Positions 1-8,665 of a stretch of DNA of 64,000 nt are shown here, piece by piece (position 1 is the first letter of the stretch; each line of letters opens with the position of its first letter). The position numbers and the translations under genes are program-made. Source of the DNA: Candidatus Nitrosotenuis aquarius (lineage in GTDB: Archaea; Thermoproteota; Nitrososphaeria; Nitrososphaerales; Nitrosopumilaceae); contig NZ_CP024808.1 of the NCBI RefSeq assembly GCF_002787055.1, positions 832,328 through 896,327 of the forward strand. The letters run 5' to 3'. The notes below the pieces were generated by a model. The model had not been told where the DNA came from, ran no database searches, and saw only the letters and a list, made by a program, of their open reading frames with translations.

Positions 1-825
1 GTCAATTACATCCGATGTTACTTCTTGATCCCTCTTTGCTGGAAGGCAGTGCATAAAGATGCAAGAGTCTTTTGCTTTTGCCATTAATGCAGAGTTGACT
101 TGATACTTTGGAAGGAATTGCTTGAGTCGTTTTGGATTGTCGTGAATTGAGACAAATGTGTCTGTGACTATGATGTCTGCATTCTTTGCTGCCTTGTTTG
201 GATCTTGGCCCAGATCAATGTCGACGTGTTTTTTGCATTGTTTTACCAAGGTTGAGTCTGGCGCAAACTCTTTGGGTGTTGCAATTGACATTGATATTCC
301 AACCTTTGAGCAACCAATTATCATTGAATTGCAGACATTGTTTCCATCGCCGATCCATGCTAGGTGCAATCCGTCGATCTTTCCTTTCTTTTCCTTTATT
401 GTCATAAGGTCGGCCAGAATCTGGCACGGGTGATAGGAATTTGATAGTCCATTGATTATTGGTATGGTTGCGTTTTCTGCCAATGACACTAATGTAGAGT
501 GCTCATAAACTCGCGCCATTACGACATCGACGTATCGTGACAGAGTTTTTGCAGTGTCTTCGATTGTCTCGCCTCGCGAAATCTGCAGATCTTGAGCGGA
601 CAGGTTGATTGCGTGACCGCCCAGCTGGAACATTCCAGTTTCAAAGCTTATTCGCGTTCGAGTCGATGGCTTTTGAAATATCATTGCAAGTGTTTTGTTT
701 TTGAGTAACGGCTTTGCAATTCCCTTTTTGCGATCTTTTTTTAGCTTGATTGCAAGATCGATTGTTTGAGTGATTTCTTTTTTGTCTAGCTCGCCTAGTG
801 TCAAGACGTCTTTAGTTTTGATCAT
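1..825 (-). CDS. argF: Ornithine carbamoyltransferase, C-terminus cut by window edge
   Basis: Transfers the carbamoyl group of carbamoyl phosphate to ornithine to make citrulline, in cytoplasmic arginine biosynthesis. Reading the minus strand from the ATG at 825 gives MIKTKDVLTLGELDKKEI, then the carbamoyl-phosphate motif STRTR, the HPCQ motif followed by LADLMT, and HCLP near the left edge. HCLP is the ornithine-binding signature that separates this enzyme from aspartate carbamoyltransferase. About 275 codons are present, so only the last few tens of residues are missing. The start overlaps the ftsY stop as ATGA, which suggests cotranscription behind pfdA and ftsY. No frameshift is visible. 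Confidence 0.93.
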   Translation of the reverse strand, partial: MIKTKDVLTLGELDKKEITQTIDLAIKLKKDRKKGIAKPLLKNKTLAMIFQKPSTRTRISFETGMFQLGGHAINLSAQDLQISRGETIEDTAKTLSRYVDVVMARVYEHSTLVSLAENATIPIINGLSNSYHPCQILADLMTIKEKKGKIDGLHLAWIGDGNNVCNSMIIGCSKVGISMSIATPKEFAPDSTLVKQCKKHVDIDLGQDPNKAAKNADIIVTDTFVSIHDNPKRLKQFLPKYQVNSALMAKAKDSCIFMHCLPAKRDQEVTSDVID

Positions 826-2147
826 TTCTTTAACCAACCGAAAAGTCCTTTCTTCTTTGGCTTTTCATCCTTTTCTTTAATCTTGTCTTCTTTTTCTTCT
901 TCCATGTCTTCTGGTTCTTCCTCTGGTTCCTCTTCTGGTTTCTCTACCTTCTTTTCTTGGCCTGGCTTTGGACGGCCGCTTGCAATCCATTTTTGGATTT
1001 TCTCAGCCATATCAAATGCATCATCATCAGTTTCTGGGGGCGGAACATCGTAGAGGTCTGCATATTTGGAAATGTCTGTGTCTGAGATTCCTTCGAAGGG
1101 ATCGTCGCTTTTCTTCTTCTTTGGTTCTGGTTTTGGTTCTGGTTTTGGTTCTGGTTTTGGTTCTGGTTTTGGTTCTGGTTTTGGTTCTGGTTTTGGTTCT
1201 GGTTTTGGTTCTGGTTTTGGTTCTGGTATCACCGCAGTAAAACCTTCGCCAAAGACAGTCTCTAGGAATAGTTTCTTATCAAAAGGCCTCAGATCCGCAT
1301 ATTCTTGACCCATGCCCACATACATGACAGGCTTTGCAGTGATTTTGACAATGGATAATGCCGCACCGCCTCGTGCATCTGCATCGCTTTTTGTCAGAAT
1401 AGCGCCATCAAATTTTGTGTGCTGGAAAAATTCGCGCGCTTGATTGACAGTGTCGTTTCCTGCAAGCGAATCACCCACGAAGATTTTCAAATCAGGATTT
1501 ACAACTTTGGTGATTTTCTCGATTTGTTCCATCAGGTTTTTGCTTGTCTGCATTCGACCGGCAGTATCAATTAGAACACAGTCAATTTTGTGAGACTTTG
1601 CGTAAAGAACTGCATCACGTGCAACGGCAGCCGGGTCTGCACCATAGTTTTGTGCTACGGTTTTGATGTTGAGTCGATTTGCGTGCTCTGTTAGCTGCTC
1701 AATTGCGCCTGCTCGAAATGTATCAGCTGCCGCAATAACAACAGAAAACTTGTTTTGTTTTAGAAGATATGCAATCTTGGCAAGTGTTGTGGTTTTTCCA
1801 GTGCCGTTGATTCCAACAAACAAAACAATGCAAGGCTCATTTGTTGTCTTTTTGGAATTGATTTTGGCAAAAAGATCCACAGCTCCTGCTTCATCAAATA
1901 ATGCAGAAATTGTTCCAATCAGATTTTCCTTGATGAATTTTTCAATTTGGCTTTTGTCGACCGATGTGCCGGTTAGTGTTTTTTTCAGGTCCGCCTTGAT
2001 AGAGTCGATTACCTCTGTTGCAACATCTGATTCCATTAATGCGATTTCTAGCTGGAATAAAACATCATCAATGTCACTTGCCTTTAGCTCTTTTTCGCTA
2101 AACGATTTAGCAACTGACGAGAACGCATTTCGTAATTTGTCAAACAT
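822..2147 (-). CDS. ftsY: Signal recognition particle receptor FtsY with a C-terminal acidic tail
   Basis: SRP receptor GTPase that docks ribosome-SRP complexes at the membrane for co-translational insertion. In 441 residues there is an N domain (about 1-100), a P-loop GINGTGKTT (112-120), DTAGRM (195-199), TKSD (252-255) and the closing GMGQEYADLRPFD stretch, so the NG core ends near 307. It is followed by nine exact PEPK repeats (308-343) and a charged tail of about 98 residues ending KKKGLFGWLKK. Bacterial FtsY normally carries its acidic A domain and membrane-targeting helix at the N-terminus. Here the N-terminus is short (MFDKLRNAF) and the acidic part is C-terminal, which is unusual. 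pfdA lies 8 bp upstream and argF overlaps downstream. Confidence 0.95.
   Translation of the reverse strand: MFDKLRNAFSSVAKSFSEKELKASDIDDVLFQLEIALMESDVATEVIDSIKADLKKTLTGTSVDKSQIEKFIKENLIGTISALFDEAGAVDLFAKINSKKTTNEPCIVLFVGINGTGKTTTLAKIAYLLKQNKFSVVIAAADTFRAGAIEQLTEHANRLNIKTVAQNYGADPAAVARDAVLYAKSHKIDCVLIDTAGRMQTSKNLMEQIEKITKVVNPDLKIFVGDSLAGNDTVNQAREFFQHTKFDGAILTKSDADARGGAALSIVKITAKPVMYVGMGQEYADLRPFDKKLFLETVFGEGFTAVIPEPKPEPKPEPKPEPKPEPKPEPKPEPKPEPKPEPKKKKSDDPFEGISDTDISKYADLYDVPPPETDDDAFDMAEKIQKWIASGRPKPGQEKKVEKPEEEPEEEPEDMEEEKEDKIKEKDEKPKKKGLFGWLKK
1119..1226 (-). repeat. Nine-copy 12-bp tandem repeat inside ftsY
   Basis: Nine in-frame copies of a 12-bp unit (GGTTCTGGTTTT on the plus strand) encode (PEPK)9, a rigid proline-rich linker between the FtsY GTPase core and its acidic tail. 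Copies are essentially identical at DNA level, so copy number can change by slippage without breaking the frame. This is a coding repeat, not a CRISPR. Confidence 0.95.
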
Positions 2148-2155
2148 AATATCAC

Positions 2156-2614
2156 TTATTGTTTAGGAGCTTCAGCCTGCATTAGCTGGTTCATCTGTTC
2201 TTTTAGGCCCTCTAGCTGCATCATTGCTTGGTGTTTTTGTGCAGAGGTTTCATTGAGTGCCACTTGGAGTTCTTTGATTCTGGATTCTAGATAATTCATG
2301 GCAGATGCATGGTCTCGCTCTACTGCGATTCCTGCCCCAATATCCACAATTACTTTGGAATTTGCCGGAATGTTTGCCTTGGCATATGCACCCAAGCCAA
2401 GAGGCACAAGCGATTCTACTTCCTTGTCGCCAGAAAGATTCCTAATTGACTCAACGGACGCCATTGCCTCTCGCAGAAAGTTCACAATTACTCCTTCTTT
2501 TTGATCCAAGCTTGTCACTATTGATTCTAGCATTTGCATCCTATAGAGAAATTGCTGGGCTTGCTCTTCACTCATGTACAAAAAACCTTCCAGTTGGCTA
2601 ATAAATGCATTCAT
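2156..2614 (-). CDS. pfdA: Prefoldin alpha subunit
   Basis: Subunit of the hexameric chaperone prefoldin, which captures unfolded proteins and hands them to the thermosome. The 152 residues show two long heptad-rich helices flanking a central glycine-rich beta segment (LVPLGLGAYAKANIPANSKVIVDIGAGIAVERD), the normal alpha-subunit layout; the tail is Gln/Met-rich. A TTG nine codons upstream (2641) would extend into the divergent cupin gene, so the ATG at 2614 is preferred. pfdA directly before ftsY is a common archaeal order. Confidence 0.9.
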   Translation of the reverse strand: MNAFISQLEGFLYMSEEQAQQFLYRMQMLESIVTSLDQKEGVIVNFLREAMASVESIRNLSGDKEVESLVPLGLGAYAKANIPANSKVIVDIGAGIAVERDHASAMNYLESRIKELQVALNETSAQKHQAMMQLEGLKEQMNQLMQAEAPKQ

Positions 2615-2632
2615 TAAAAATTTGGTTTGAGC

Positions 2633-3025
2633 ATGGTTCAAAAATCTGGAAAGTTTGCCAGGCCAAAATCAAAATGGGTTTTTCCATACAAAAAAGAACA
2701 TCCAACAGACCAGCTCAAAATCAAATTACTCCTAGATGAGAAAATCAAGGGAAATAGAATTGTTGGATTGGAAGCAAGAATAGAGCCAGGCCACTTGCAT
2801 CAATTACACATACATGAAAATGAATACGTCTTGGTGTATTCACAAAGTGGAAAGTGTCTTGTTACAATAGGAAAAACAACGAGGACAATTTCACCAAAGA
2901 CAATGATGTTCATTCCGCCCAAAGTACCGCATCGATTCTACAACAAGTTTTCTGCACCATGGGAAGGAATTGCATTTGCAATAGGTACCAACAAGAAAAT
3001 TAATAACATCTGGATGGAAAATTAA
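2633..3025 (+). CDS. Small cupin-domain protein
   Basis: Single-domain cupin of 130 residues. It carries the first cupin motif as HLHQLHIHENEYVLVYSQSG, with His residues and a Glu suited to bind a metal, and the second as FIPPKVPHRFYN. Cupins of this size are sugar isomerases, dioxygenases or ligand sensors; nothing here selects a substrate. The ATG at 2633 is chosen over a TTG two codons earlier. A TATA-like stretch (CTAATAAAT, 2598-2606) lies about 30 nt upstream, suggesting a leaderless transcript. Only 18 bp separate it from the divergent pfdA start. Confidence 0.8.
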   Translation: MVQKSGKFARPKSKWVFPYKKEHPTDQLKIKLLLDEKIKGNRIVGLEARIEPGHLHQLHIHENEYVLVYSQSGKCLVTIGKTTRTISPKTMMFIPPKVPHRFYNKFSAPWEGIAFAIGTNKKINNIWMEN

Positions 3026-3040
3026 AAAAGAAGAGTAAGA

Positions 3041-3661
3041 TTATTTTGCTTTAGAGTAGCGCTGTTCTACTTCATCCCAGTTTACAACGTTCCACCAAGC
3101 ACCAACATAGTCTGCTCTTTTGTTTTGGTATTTGAGATAGTATGCGTGTTCCCAAACATCAAGACCTAGCAGCGGTACAAGTCCCTCCGTTCTTGGGCTT
3201 GTTTGGTTTGGCATTGCCTTGTACTCAACGTTCTTTGTTTTTGGATTGAATACCAGCCAGCCCCAACCGCTTCCTTGGATTGCTGTGGTTTTTGTGGAAA
3301 ACTGTTCTTTGAATGCGTTGAAGTCTCCAAATGCCTTGTTGATTGCGTCTGCAATCGAGCCGCCTGGTGCCCCTCCGCCGTTTGGTTTCATGTTGTTCCA
3401 GAACAATCTATGATTGTCGTATCCGCCTCCGTGGAAGTTGATTGCCCCACGTACTGCCTCTGGAACTGCAGATATGTTTGCCAAGACATCAAGTAGGTCT
3501 TTGCTTTGCATGTCTGCTGGAAGTTTTTCCCAGTTGTCGTTTAGGCCATTTGTGTATGCTTGGTGATGCTTTGAGTGGTGAATCTCCATTGTTTTTGCAT
3601 CAACATGTGGCTCTAATGCGTCGTATGCATATGGTACTTCAGGAAGTGTGAATTTTCCCAT
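3041..3661 (-). CDS. sod: Superoxide dismutase, Fe/Mn family
   Basis: Disproportionates superoxide to oxygen and peroxide. At 206 residues it is full length for the family. Metal ligands are recognisable: His28 in MEIHHSKHHQAY, His84 in GGGYDNHRLFW, and Asp168 and His172 in DVWEHAYYLKY. The active-site Gln sits in the C-terminal half (PNQTSP), with Gly at the equivalent N-terminal place. That is the Mn-type or cambialistic arrangement rather than classical FeSOD; the metal choice is an inference. No signal peptide, so cytoplasmic. A TATA-like element near 3687 is about 26 nt upstream, consistent with leaderless transcription. It is expected in an aerobic ammonia oxidiser. Confidence 0.96.
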   Translation of the reverse strand: MGKFTLPEVPYAYDALEPHVDAKTMEIHHSKHHQAYTNGLNDNWEKLPADMQSKDLLDVLANISAVPEAVRGAINFHGGGYDNHRLFWNNMKPNGGGAPGGSIADAINKAFGDFNAFKEQFSTKTTAIQGSGWGWLVFNPKTKNVEYKAMPNQTSPRTEGLVPLLGLDVWEHAYYLKYQNKRADYVGAWWNVVNWDEVEQRYSKAK

Positions 3662-3779
3662 AATGCCGCTGCTTCGTTTTCTAATTTAATGATTTGTCTC
3701 CTAGGACGTAAGTTTTTGCGGATTTTTGGACGACACCAAAAATAAAACAGACATCAATTCAGCAGTATCTGAAAACAAG

Positions 3780-5792
3780 ATGAAAAAAACAAGGCTGCTG
3801 ATGTTTTGCTTTTCTTTGGTTATAATCGGTGTGTTTCTTTTTTCTGCCAAAGTCCAGACAGATCCCGTATCGGAGGTTCTCTTGGACAAATCGGCAAAAC
3901 ATGTTGGAGTGCAATATCCACATAACTTGGGATTTTATGGCAAAGACATCAAAATTGCAGTAATTGATACAGGTGTTGATTCTGGCCATCCAGACTTGAG
4001 CGACAAAATAATTGGTGGCTATGATTTTATTGAAAACGACATCACTGCACAAGACACAAACGGACATGGAACCGAGGTTGCTGGAATAATTGCTGCAAAC
4101 GGCAAGATGCGTGGCGTTGCACCGGAAGCAAAGATTTTGGCTTATCGCGTATCTGACACTGGAAACTCGGTATCATCGGATCTCATAGTAAAGGCAATTC
4201 AAAAAGCAATAGAGGACGATGTAGACATTATCAATCTCAGTCTTGGGGTAAATAGAACCAATGACAAGATAGAAGATGCAATAAATGATGCAGTAGAAAA
4301 AGGGATAGTCGTAGTAGCAGCTGCTGGAAACAGCGGCCCTGACCTTAGAACGATTGGAAGTCCTGGAAAAGATCCTCACGCAATCACAGTTGGTGCAACA
4401 TACAACAACATTACTGCAAGTCTTGTTGCTACACTTGACATTGACGGAAAGCGATTCCAAGTTTTGCCAATGGTAGGAATCGTTCCTCTCTCGGAGTCAT
4501 TGACTAGCGAGATTGTTTTTGGAAAATATGGCAAAGAATCTGACTTGGCAGGACTTGATGTCAAGGACAAGATCCTGCTAGTGGAGCGAGGAAGTGACAT
4601 AAAAGATGAACTGTTGTACTTTTCCGTCAAGGAGAAAAACGCCGCAAATGCTGGTGCTCGAGCAATCATTGTGTACAATAACGAGCCTGGAATCTTTCTT
4701 GGAGACCTTAACAACAAACTTGAGGGTCCTGAATACAAGCCACGAATTCCGGCAGTATCAATGTCAAAAGAAGACGGGCATGCACTTTTGTCGATTCTTC
4801 AAAACAAGACAACTGGAACAATCAATACGTTCTATCACCCAGATTTTGTGTCGTTTTTTAGCTCCCGTGGGCCCGTATCACCGTTTTACATCAAGCCTGA
4901 CCTTGTGGCACCCGGAGTCTTTGTAAACACGACATCCATCCAAGGAAGATACAATCTTACCAGCGGAACTAGCTTTGCAGCACCTCATGTTTCTGGAGCT
5001 GCTGCTATTTTGCTAGAAAAGAATCCAGGCCTTTCCCCAAGCCAGGTCAAGGCAATCATAATCAGCACTGCAGATCCTGTCTCAGATACATTTGGGACTC
5101 TGTTTCCACAAGAGATTAGCGGAGTTGGCAGACTAAACATTACGCGGGCATTTGATGCTAATTTGGCAATCAGTCCTTCTTTTGCCATTTTTGACTTGTC
5201 TCCATTTACAAAATCCCAGACACTCCAATTCAAACTGGAGACGATAAACGGTACAAGGGCCCAGCCGCAAATTGAGATCACGCCGGCTAGTTCTGCAGTA
5301 AAGTTTGATCATTGGATTGATGGTACTACTCTTTTTGTAAAGGCTGAGCTGACAGAGCAAAAAACAGGCCAATACCAGGGAAGTATTGTGATATCGGACA
5401 AGGTAGTACAGCGCATCCCGATTTTGCTTAGAATCTCCGACGGTGCAATCGAGGTTTTCGAAAATGATGGCATGCTTGATTTCAAAATAGACTCTGAGGA
5501 GAAATGGTCCTATGCAAAGATTTCACTATACAATGACGACGGAAGACTAGTCGATAGTATTTCTCTTACACCCACAAAAGACCAGTCAATCACAGTCGGC
5601 ACTCCTGGAAAATATTGGGTCCAGGCTGAGCTCAAAACAGAAAACGGCACAGCATCAGTGTACAACACCATAACTGTACAGTCTGCAAATCGCCAGACAC
5701 TTGACATCGGCATACCATACCAACCATTAATCATACTGGGCGGAATTGGAGCTATAATAGTTCTAGTCGGATTGCTGATTCGTAGAAAATAG
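3780..5792 (+). CDS. Membrane-anchored subtilisin-like serine protease (S8) with PA domain
   Basis: Predicted extracytoplasmic protease of 670 residues. From the ATG at 3780 the order is: an N-terminal hydrophobic signal/anchor (LLMFCFSLVIIGVFLFS), catalytic Asp63 in VIDTGVDSGHPDL, His96 in NGHGTEVAG, an inserted protease-associated domain (about 232-352), Ser398 in TSGTSFAAPHVSG, a beta-sandwich region, and a C-terminal membrane helix followed by RRK. The whole triad is present, so it should be active. A TTG 18 codons upstream would add a charged leader before the signal and is less likely. It ends 1 bp from the convergent pckA. Substrate unknown; processing of surface proteins is a reasonable guess. 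Confidence 0.92.
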   Translation: MKKTRLLMFCFSLVIIGVFLFSAKVQTDPVSEVLLDKSAKHVGVQYPHNLGFYGKDIKIAVIDTGVDSGHPDLSDKIIGGYDFIENDITAQDTNGHGTEVAGIIAANGKMRGVAPEAKILAYRVSDTGNSVSSDLIVKAIQKAIEDDVDIINLSLGVNRTNDKIEDAINDAVEKGIVVVAAAGNSGPDLRTIGSPGKDPHAITVGATYNNITASLVATLDIDGKRFQVLPMVGIVPLSESLTSEIVFGKYGKESDLAGLDVKDKILLVERGSDIKDELLYFSVKEKNAANAGARAIIVYNNEPGIFLGDLNNKLEGPEYKPRIPAVSMSKEDGHALLSILQNKTTGTINTFYHPDFVSFFSSRGPVSPFYIKPDLVAPGVFVNTTSIQGRYNLTSGTSFAAPHVSGAAAILLEKNPGLSPSQVKAIIISTADPVSDTFGTLFPQEISGVGRLNITRAFDANLAISPSFAIFDLSPFTKSQTLQFKLETINGTRAQPQIEITPASSAVKFDHWIDGTTLFVKAELTEQKTGQYQGSIVISDKVVQRIPILLRISDGAIEVFENDGMLDFKIDSEEKWSYAKISLYNDDGRLVDSISLTPTKDQSITVGTPGKYWVQAELKTENGTASVYNTITVQSANRQTLDIGIPYQPLIILGGIGAIIVLVGLLIRRK

Positions 5793-5793
5793 A

Positions 5794-7392
5794 TTATGCT
5801 TTTGGTCCTGCGTTTACTATAGCAGGATCGACTGTCTTGAATTTCTTGAAATTGTCCACAAACATCTGAGCTAGCTTCTTTGCTGAGAGATCATATGCAT
5901 CACGGTCTTGCCAAGTAGATTTTGGATCCAATACCTCGGATGGGACTCCTGGGCATTCGGTTGGAACATCCAAGTTGAACAAGTCGTCGTGTCTGTATTT
6001 TACAATGTCTAGTGCTCCTGTGAGTGCAGCTGTTACCATTGCGCGGGAATGCTTGATAGAGACACGCTTGCCCACTCCGTATGGACCTCCGGACCAGCCG
6101 GTATTGATTAGATACACCACGGTATTGTGATTTCTGATTTTGTCGCCAAGCATCTTTGCATATACTGATGCAGGCCTTGGCATAAACGGCGAGCCAAAGC
6201 ATTCTGAGAAGGTTGCCTTGGGCTCTTTGATGCCTCGTTCTGTGCCTGCTAGCTTGCTAGTATAGCCAGACATGAAATGGTACATTGCGCCTTCCTTTGT
6301 GAGCTTGGACACTGGCGGCAAAACACCAAGTGCGTCTGCTGTTAGGAATATGATTACTTTGGGGTTGCCTCCAACGCTTGGAAAGATTGCAGTTGGGATG
6401 TATTCCAGTGGATATGCGGCCCTTGTGTTTTCGGTCAGTGAGCCATCATCAAAGTTTGGCTTGAGTGTTTGCTTGTCAATTACTACGTTTTCTAGCACTG
6501 CACCTGATTTGATTGCGTTCCAGATTTGCGGTTCTGATTCTTGGTTTAGGTTGATGCATTTTGCATAGCATCCTCCCTCAAAGTTAAAGACACCCTTGTC
6601 GGACCAACCGTGCTCATCATCTCCAATTAGCATTCGGTCATTGTCTGCAGAAAGTGTTGTTTTTCCTGTGCCGGACAATCCAAAGAAGAGTGCGGTGTCT
6701 CCGTTTTTGCCAATGTTAGCAGAGCAGTGCATCGGGAATACTCCCTTTTTTGGCAAGAGATAGTTCATTACTCCAAACATGGATTTTTTCATCTCACCTG
6801 CATAGCTTGTTCCTCCAATGAGGACTAGCTTTTTTGTCAGATCAATTAGGATGAAGACGTTGGTTCCAGTTCCGTCTACTTCGGGAATTGCCTCAAATCC
6901 ATTAATGCATAATATAGTAAAGTCCGGCTCGTGTTCGTCTAGCTCTGCCGCAGAAGGTCGAACAAACAGCTGTCTTGCAAAAAGGCTTTGCCAAGCATGG
7001 TCGTTTATGACTCGTATGGCTAATCGGTGGTCCTTGTCTGCCCCTACAAATCCGTCAAAGATGAATAGTTCCTTGCCTTCTACGAATTTCTTCATTTTTG
7101 CGAAAATCTTGTCAAATCTGTCAATTGGGAATGGGTGGTTTACTTTGCCCCAGTCTACATTGTCGTGGGTTTCATCGTCGTCTACTATGTATCTGTCGTC
7201 TGGCGATCTGCCGGTGTATTTGCCTGTCTTTACCGCAAGAGAGCCTGTCGATGTAACTACACCTTCGTTTCTTTGCACTGCCGCCTCGACCAGCTTCTCA
7301 GGTGTGAGGTTTCTGAACACCTGGGATGGCTTGATTCCAAAGGCCTCTAGCTGCGCGATAAATTTGGGCGTAAGTGTTGTTTTAGAGTCCAT
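5794..7392 (-). CDS. pckA: Phosphoenolpyruvate carboxykinase (ATP)
   Basis: Converts oxaloacetate and ATP to phosphoenolpyruvate, CO2 and ADP. In an autotrophic thaumarchaeon this is the gluconeogenic exit from C4 acids made by the hydroxypropionate/hydroxybutyrate cycle. The 532 residues match the ATP-type family: kinase-1a P-loop GLSGTGKTTLSADNDR, the metal-binding motif DDEHGWSD, the FNFEGGCYAK segment, and the adenine-binding region YLINTGWSGGPYGVGKRVSIK. Monocistronic: it converges on the subtilase gene and diverges from rpl32e. Complete, with no missing motif. Confidence 0.97.
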   Translation of the reverse strand: MDSKTTLTPKFIAQLEAFGIKPSQVFRNLTPEKLVEAAVQRNEGVVTSTGSLAVKTGKYTGRSPDDRYIVDDDETHDNVDWGKVNHPFPIDRFDKIFAKMKKFVEGKELFIFDGFVGADKDHRLAIRVINDHAWQSLFARQLFVRPSAAELDEHEPDFTILCINGFEAIPEVDGTGTNVFILIDLTKKLVLIGGTSYAGEMKKSMFGVMNYLLPKKGVFPMHCSANIGKNGDTALFFGLSGTGKTTLSADNDRMLIGDDEHGWSDKGVFNFEGGCYAKCINLNQESEPQIWNAIKSGAVLENVVIDKQTLKPNFDDGSLTENTRAAYPLEYIPTAIFPSVGGNPKVIIFLTADALGVLPPVSKLTKEGAMYHFMSGYTSKLAGTERGIKEPKATFSECFGSPFMPRPASVYAKMLGDKIRNHNTVVYLINTGWSGGPYGVGKRVSIKHSRAMVTAALTGALDIVKYRHDDLFNLDVPTECPGVPSEVLDPKSTWQDRDAYDLSAKKLAQMFVDNFKKFKTVDPAIVNAGPKA

Positions 7393-7489
7393 ATTTTCAC
7401 CACATCAATGAATCTGGGGTCATTGAATATCCACACCGACTCTGCATTATTATTATCTCTTCCTTTTTGCGGCTGATCTCAGGGCAACC

Positions 7490-7496
7490 TATTTAT
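7490..7496 (+). promoter_or_regulatory. TATA-like box of rpl32e-rpl19e
   Basis: TATTTAT centred near 7493 lies about 28 nt before the TTG at 7521, the same spacing seen for other first genes here. It decides the rpl32e start in favour of TTG 7521 over GTG 7512. Confidence 0.5.
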
Positions 7497-7520
7497 TGAA
7501 AAATCCAAAGAGTGCATCTA

Positions 7521-7928
7521 TTGACCATCAATAAGGATCTGTTGGCATTAAGAGAAAAAGTCGACGAGAAAAGGCCAGACTTTATCAGACAGGAAAGCTG
7601 GCGTTATCGCAGACTAGCCAAGTGGTCTTGGAGAAAGCCAAAGGGAATCGACAACCACCAGCGAAAGCAAAAGTTTCGTGGCAGGCCAGGCCTAGTCAAA
7701 GTAGGATACGGCGGTCCAAAAGTAGCAAGAGGGCTGCATCCATCAGGATTTACAGATAATTTGATTCACAACGTAAATGATTTGCAAAAACTAAACCCAA
7801 AGACCGACGGGATAAGAATTGCCCACGGTGTTGGGACAAAGAAAAGAGTAAAGATAGTTGCAGCAGCAACACAAAAGAAATTCAAGATCTTCAACGCAAG
7901 AGTGAGAACAAGTGGTAGTAAATCTTAG
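7521..7928 (+). CDS. rpl32e: Large ribosomal subunit protein L32e
   Basis: Component of the archaeal 50S subunit. The 135 residues include the family core: RPDFIRQESWRYRRLAKWSWRKPKGIDNH, then KFRGRPGLVKVGYGGP and HPSGF. Very basic. Two starts are possible, GTG 7512 or TTG 7521. TTG is chosen because the TATA-like box is centred 28 nt upstream of it. The end overlaps the rpl19e start by 17 bp, so the two are cotranscribed. In many archaea L32e-L19e sit inside the spc ribosomal operon; here they stand apart from it. Confidence 0.94.
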   Translation: MTINKDLLALREKVDEKRPDFIRQESWRYRRLAKWSWRKPKGIDNHQRKQKFRGRPGLVKVGYGGPKVARGLHPSGFTDNLIHNVNDLQKLNPKTDGIRIAHGVGTKKRVKIVAAATQKKFKIFNARVRTSGSKS

Positions 7929-8373
7929 AACCAAAAAGCGACTCGTATCGCGAGTCGTGGGAGTAGGTCTATCCAGAATCAAGTTTGACCCAGAAAGATC
8001 AGACGACATTGCAGATGCAATCACAAGACAAAACATCCGAAGCCTCATCACATCTGGCGCAATTACAATAAAGTCTTCAAAAGGCACTTCACGTGGAAGA
8101 GCTGAATACAAGAGAACCCAAAAGAAAAAGAGAGGAACCACGACAGGTTCTAAGAAAGGCCGCAAGGGTGCTCGCGTAGGCAAAAAAGAGGTCTATGTAG
8201 TAAAGGTCCGAGCACTGCGACACAGACTCAAGGTAGCAAAGGACAGAAAGGAAATCACAAATCCGGAATTCTGGACAATTTACAAAAAGATAGGCGGCAA
8301 CACAGTCAGAAACATTGCTCACCTCCGAAGCCTAATTGAGGAAATCAAAGAGCACAGAAAGTCTAGAACCTAA
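7912..8373 (+). CDS. rpl19e: Large ribosomal subunit protein L19e
   Basis: 50S subunit protein of 153 residues, starting GTG with NLRTKKRLVSRVVGVG. It shows the L19e signatures KSSKGTSRGRAEYKRTQKKKRG and GARVGKKEVYVVKVRALRHRLK. The basic central stretch contacts rRNA. It overlaps rpl32e by 17 bp at its start and the convergent ogt gene by 11 bp at its end. Confidence 0.95.
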   Translation: MVVNLRTKKRLVSRVVGVGLSRIKFDPERSDDIADAITRQNIRSLITSGAITIKSSKGTSRGRAEYKRTQKKKRGTTTGSKKGRKGARVGKKEVYVVKVRALRHRLKVAKDRKEITNPEFWTIYKKIGGNTVRNIAHLRSLIEEIKEHRKSRT

Positions 8374-8665
8374 AGACTGTTTTTTCCCAATCTTTTATCT
8401 TGCCATCTGAAATTTTTATGCCTTCATGAGACAGCATTTTTGTCTTGACTTTTTCGCCATAGTAATAGCCTCCAATTTTGCCGTCTGACTTTACAACTCG
8501 GTGACACGGAATTACAACAGGAAATGGATTGCGATTCATTATTTGCCCTATGACTCGCTGGCCGTTTTCTAGCCCTACTGCTTTTGCCAGCTCGCCATAT
8601 GTCGTGACCTTGCCCTTTGGAACTGCGAGCAGCTTCCTGTAGACTTTTTGGTCCAGTTTGTTCAA
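8363..8665 (-). CDS. ogt: Methylated-DNA--protein-cysteine methyltransferase, minimal form
   Basis: Suicidal repair protein that takes alkyl groups from O6-alkylguanine onto a cysteine. Only the C-terminal DNA-binding/active domain is present (100 residues). It has VTTYGELA, the helix-turn-helix with an arginine finger (NGQRVIGQIMNRNPFPV), and the active PCHRV motif with Cys54, so it is not one of the alkyltransferase-like proteins that lack this cysteine. The upstream dtdA gene overlaps it by 4 bp (8662-8665), indicating one transcript. Confidence 0.9.
   Translation of the reverse strand: MNKLDQKVYRKLLAVPKGKVTTYGELAKAVGLENGQRVIGQIMNRNPFPVVIPCHRVVKSDGKIGGYYYGEKVKTKMLSHEGIKISDGKIKDWEKTVFRF

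Noticed and set aside
1119-1226. Tandem repeat that could suggest a CRISPR or other array
   Set aside because: The unit is 12 bp, has no spacers and encodes PEPK in frame in ftsY.
968-1308. Open frames opposite ftsY rich in Leu-Val or Gly-Ser-Phe repeats
   Set aside because: They are antisense readings of the PEPK repeat; the minus-strand FtsY motifs are unambiguous.
3726-3779. TTG-initiated 18-codon extension of the subtilase
   Set aside because: It would place a charged leader before the signal helix and no promoter is spaced correctly; ATG 3780 fits better.
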